NCBI RefSeq assembly: GCF_900129035.1
Contig: NZ_FQTW01000001.1
Span: forward strand, 496,001 to 560,000
Direction: 5' to 3'
From: Psychroflexus salarius
GTDB lineage: Bacteria > Bacteroidota > Bacteroidia > Flavobacteriales > Flavobacteriaceae
DNA: 64,000 bases
Every line of letters begins with the position of its first letter. Position 1 is the first letter of the stretch. The position numbers and the translations under genes are program-made. Below the pieces are notes generated by a model. It did not search any database, was not told where the DNA came from, and worked only from the letters and a program-made list of their open reading frames with translations. Positions 61,791 through 64,000 of the stretch are shown in pieces.

Positions 61791-61865
61791 TATTTTTGAT
61801 CATCATTTCTCTTTCTTTCACTTTTTTCTTATCTTGATTTATTAGATATTTGCGCAAAAATTATC

Positions 61866-62672
61866 ATGGCGCAAGATATTGTTTTTATTACTGGAGCCTC
61901 ATCAGGAATAGGTAAATCAATCGGCGAATATCTTGCAAAACATAACTACAAAGTTTACGGTACAAGCCGAAATCCTAAACACTCAGAGAAAAACGGTATC
62001 AACTTTATAAAATTAGATGTGACATCTTCTGAAAGTATAAATAATGCTATTAATGAGATTATCAAACAAGAATCTAAGATTGATGTTTTAATTAACAATG
62101 CAGGTGTTGGCATTACTGGTCCGGTTGAAGAAATACCCAACAAAGAAACACTCAATGTTTTTCAAACTAATTATTTTGGACCTGTACAAATAATCAATAC
62201 TGTTTTACCCTTCATGCGTCAACAAAACAAAGGTTTTATCATCAACATAACATCTATTGCTGGATTTATGGGCTTACCTTTTCGAGGCCACTATTCAGCA
62301 AGCAAAGGCGCATTTGAAACCATTACAGAAGCCTATCGTTTAGAGTTAAGAAACACAAATATTAAACTAACTAATATCGCTCCAGGCGACTTTGCAACAA
62401 ATATTGCCTCTGGTCGTTATCACACACCTGTTAACGAAAAATCATTTTATAAAAACACTTATCAAAAGTCCTTAGATTTAATGAATGAACACGTTAATCA
62501 TGGTTCAAACCCTGATCAAATGGCAAAAAAAGTTCTTCAAATACTTCAAAAATCAAACCCTAAAATTCACTATAAAGTTGGTAGTTTTTTACAAAAACTA
62601 TCGCCTTTTTTAAAGGCTATTTTACCAGATAAAACCTACGAAAATTTATTAGCAAATCATTATAAACTTTAA
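61866..62672 (+). CDS. SDR-family oxidoreductase
   Basis: A 268-residue short-chain dehydrogenase. The NAD(P)-binding motif is TGASSGIG at about residues 10-17, NNAG at about 77-80, and the catalytic YxxxK in [10 protein letters not shown] at about 142-151 with a serine (NITSIAG) before it. The C-terminal part, 190-268, is longer and lacks a strict substrate signature, so the substrate cannot be inferred. The class is the classical SDR type. It is followed by the transaldolase gene after 11 bases and probably co-transcribed with it. Confidence 0.9.
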   Translation: MAQDIVFITGASSGIGKSIGEYLAKHNYKVYGTSRNPKHSEKNGINFIKLDVTSSESINNAINEIIKQESKIDVLINNAGVGITGPVEEIPNKETLNVFQTNYFGPVQIINTVLPFMRQQNKGFIINITSIAGFMGLPFRGHYSASKGAFETITEAYRLELRNTNIKLTNIAPGDFATNIASGRYHTPVNEKSFYKNTYQKSLDLMNEHVNHGSNPDQMAKKVLQILQKSNPKIHYKVGSFLQKLSPFLKAILPDKTYENLLANHYKL

Positions 62673-62683
62673 ATTCACAACAC

Positions 62684-63337
62684 ATGAAATTTTTTATTGA
62701 CACAGCAAATCTTGACCAAATTAAAGAAGCTCAAGATTTAGGCATTTTAGATGGCGTAACTACTAATCCTTCACTGATGGCTAAGGAAGGAATAACTGGT
62801 GAAGAAAATATTATTAACCACTACAAAGCTATTTGTGAAATTGTAGACGGCGATGTCAGTGCTGAAGTCATCGCAACTGATTTTGATGGTATCATTAAAG
62901 AAGGCGAAGCTTTAGCTAAGCTACACAACCAAATCGTTGTAAAAGTGCCGATGATTAAAGACGGTATAAAAGCCATAAAATATTTTTCTGATAAAGGAAT
63001 TAAAACTAACTGCACATTAGTTTTTTCTGTTGGTCAAGCTATTTTAGCCGCTAAAGCTGGAGCAACTTATGTCTCTCCTTTTATAGGTCGACTTGATGAC
63101 ATTTCAACGGATGGCCTTAACTTGATTGAAGAAATAAGACTAGTTTACGACAACTACATGTTTGAAACCGAAATTCTTGCTGCTTCTGTAAGACATACAA
63201 TGCACGTTGTTGACTGTGCTAAAATTGGTGCTGATGTAATGACTGGCCCATTATCTTCTATTGAGGGTTTGCTTAAACATCCTCTAACCGACATTGGTTT
63301 AGAAAAATTCTTAGCCGACCATCATAAAAACAAATAA
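62684..63337 (+). CDS. fsa: Fructose-6-phosphate aldolase / transaldolase-like protein
   Basis: A 217-residue member of the small transaldolase family (FSA/TalC). The Schiff-base lysine is K87 in [10 protein letters not shown]. Other motifs are [68 protein letters not shown] and [25 protein letters not shown]. Members of this family act in the pentose phosphate pathway as transaldolase or cleave fructose 6-phosphate; I cannot separate the two from sequence. A terminator follows. Confidence 0.93.
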   Translation: MKFFIDTANLDQIKEAQDLGILDGVTTNPSLMAKEGITGEENIINHYKAICEIVDGDVSAEVIATDFDGIIKEGEALAKLHNQIVVKVPMIKDGIKAIKYFSDKGIKTNCTLVFSVGQAILAAKAGATYVSPFIGRLDDISTDGLNLIEEIRLVYDNYMFETEILAASVRHTMHVVDCAKIGADVMTGPLSSIEGLLKHPLTDIGLEKFLADHHKNK

Positions 63338-63390
63338 CTTACCCGTTTATGAGTTAACGATTTAAAACGCTTAGATTACCATAAAACTCT

Positions 63391-63421
63391 AAAGCTCTGA
63401 AATTATATCAGGGCTTTTTTA
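63391..63421 (+). terminator. Terminator of the SDR-transaldolase operon
   Basis: AAAGCTCTGA and TCAGGGCTTT pair with one wobble and run into TTTTTT. It lies about 54 bases after the transaldolase stop. Confidence 0.72.
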
Positions 63422-63447
63422 TTTTCAAGTGCTTTTATTTAATTTTA

Positions 63448-63479
63448 TTGCTTTAAAATTATTTTTATTGCTACTTTTG
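63448..63479 (+). promoter_or_regulatory. Promoter of the secreted fibronectin-type gene
   Basis: TTG at 63448-63450 and TACTTTTG at 63472-63479 are spaced by 21 bases, close to the Bacteroidota consensus. The start point would be near 63485, giving a leader of about ten bases before the ATG at 63495. Confidence 0.55.
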
Positions 63480-63494
63480 AATAAATACTTAATC

Positions 63495-64000
63495 ATGAAT
63501 CGAATAATTACTCTTCTATCCTGCCTATTTTTGTTATTCAGCATTAAAGCAAATGCGCAATGCTCAACAACACCATCACAAGTTTCAAGTATTAATCTAA
63601 GTGTAAATGCTGGTTCACTTTCAGTTAGTTGGAACGAAGTCAGCACTGATGCGCGTTATTTAGTTATTGGTCGTGAAACATCAGAAACAACATTTACTCC
63701 TGTAGACGGAACAGCATACACAGCAGGAGCTAGCTTAAATTTTGCAACAGCTGCAATTGTAGGTGTTGACGATTCAAAACTTTTAGCAAATACTTCAAAT
63801 GAAAATGTTAATATAAGTGGTCTAGAAGAAGGTACAACTTATCACATTTCCATATTTGCATTTTGTGACAATGGCCTTTTATATAATACTTCACTTACAA
63901 ATGAAGCCAATTCAGATTCAATTTTATTCACGCTTAATTATTGCTCTATAGGTTCAAATATTGCTAGTGATACCGATATAAATAGTATCTCTACAAATGG
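63495..64000 (+). CDS. Secreted fibronectin type III-like protein (5' part)
   Basis: The window ends inside this gene; about 168 codons are present. A signal peptide (MNRIITLLSCLFLLFSIKANAQ) is followed by a beta-sandwich with the look of a fibronectin type III domain: SSINLSVNAGSLSVSWNEVS then YLVIGRET and, near 105-120, ISGLEEGTTYHISIFAFC. After it begins LNYCSIGSNIASDTDINSIST, like the start of a second module. Many such proteins in Flavobacteriaceae carry a C-terminal secretion (type IX) sorting domain, but that end is outside the window. The function is unknown. Confidence 0.78.
   Translation, partial: MNRIITLLSCLFLLFSIKANAQCSTTPSQVSSINLSVNAGSLSVSWNEVSTDARYLVIGRETSETTFTPVDGTAYTAGASLNFATAAIVGVDDSKLLANTSNENVNISGLEEGTTYHISIFAFCDNGLLYNTSLTNEANSDSILFTLNYCSIGSNIASDTDINSISTN

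Overview
The window is AT-rich chromosomal DNA from a member of the Bacteroidota, most likely the family Flavobacteriaceae. The evidence is a GLPGLI-family protein beside a SusC-like receptor, head-GIN and PspC proteins, a short 58-residue CAL67264-type membrane protein, several TonB-dependent receptors, and the small Bacteroidota-type SRP RNA. In addition, many genes are preceded by the Bacteroidota sigma-70 -7 element TAnnTTTG. I cannot name a genus. The content is mostly core genome: I see no prophage, insertion sequence, CRISPR array, tRNA or rRNA, and no intergenic gap longer than about 300 bases.

Layout. 1-6250: end of rpsT, the ribosome-associated ABC-F ATPase EttA, a carboxyltransferase subunit, an RluA-type pseudouridine synthase, Ddl and CoaD. 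6249-13844: a TonB receptor, an M14 metallopeptidase, a Nudix hydrolase divergent from pyrE, a PabB-type chorismate enzyme and small conserved proteins. 14014-18740: a PadR-PspC-GIN envelope cluster followed by a LytS/LytTR-type two-component pair. 18809-30067: a retropepsin-like PDZ protein, DUF1573, ValS, then a reverse-strand block rsfS-ftsH-LUD-cdsA-psd-acbP that joins membrane protein quality control to phospholipid synthesis, with birA and a GLPGLI protein on the other side. 30111-47928: a large SusC-like receptor, glyA, fahA, pheT, a hotdog thioesterase, lysA, a DsbD-type reductase, tilS and recG.

48091-54417 is a fatty-acid beta-oxidation operon: a MarR regulator, FadN-type dehydrogenase/hydratase, FadA thiolase and FadE acyl-CoA dehydrogenase. 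The enzyme order is that of the Bacillus fadNAE operon. A four-helix-bundle gene flanked by degenerate TCTAA-type repeats interrupts it, and a 20-bp palindrome at the promoter is a good operator candidate. 54517-64000 holds a plug-domain protein with no barrel, a lipoprotein, a TerB/LETM1-like protein, a beta-helix lipoprotein, glutaminyl-peptide cyclotransferase, the SRP RNA gene with a textbook promoter, an SDR enzyme, a transaldolase-like protein and the start of a secreted fibronectin-type protein.

No clearly new multi-gene system is present. The best leads are the four-helix unit inside the fad operon with its putative MarR operator, the TerB-LETM1 protein, the barrel-less TonB plug protein, probable leaderless starts at pyrE and tilS, and terminator-like hairpins buried inside the coding ends of converging genes.
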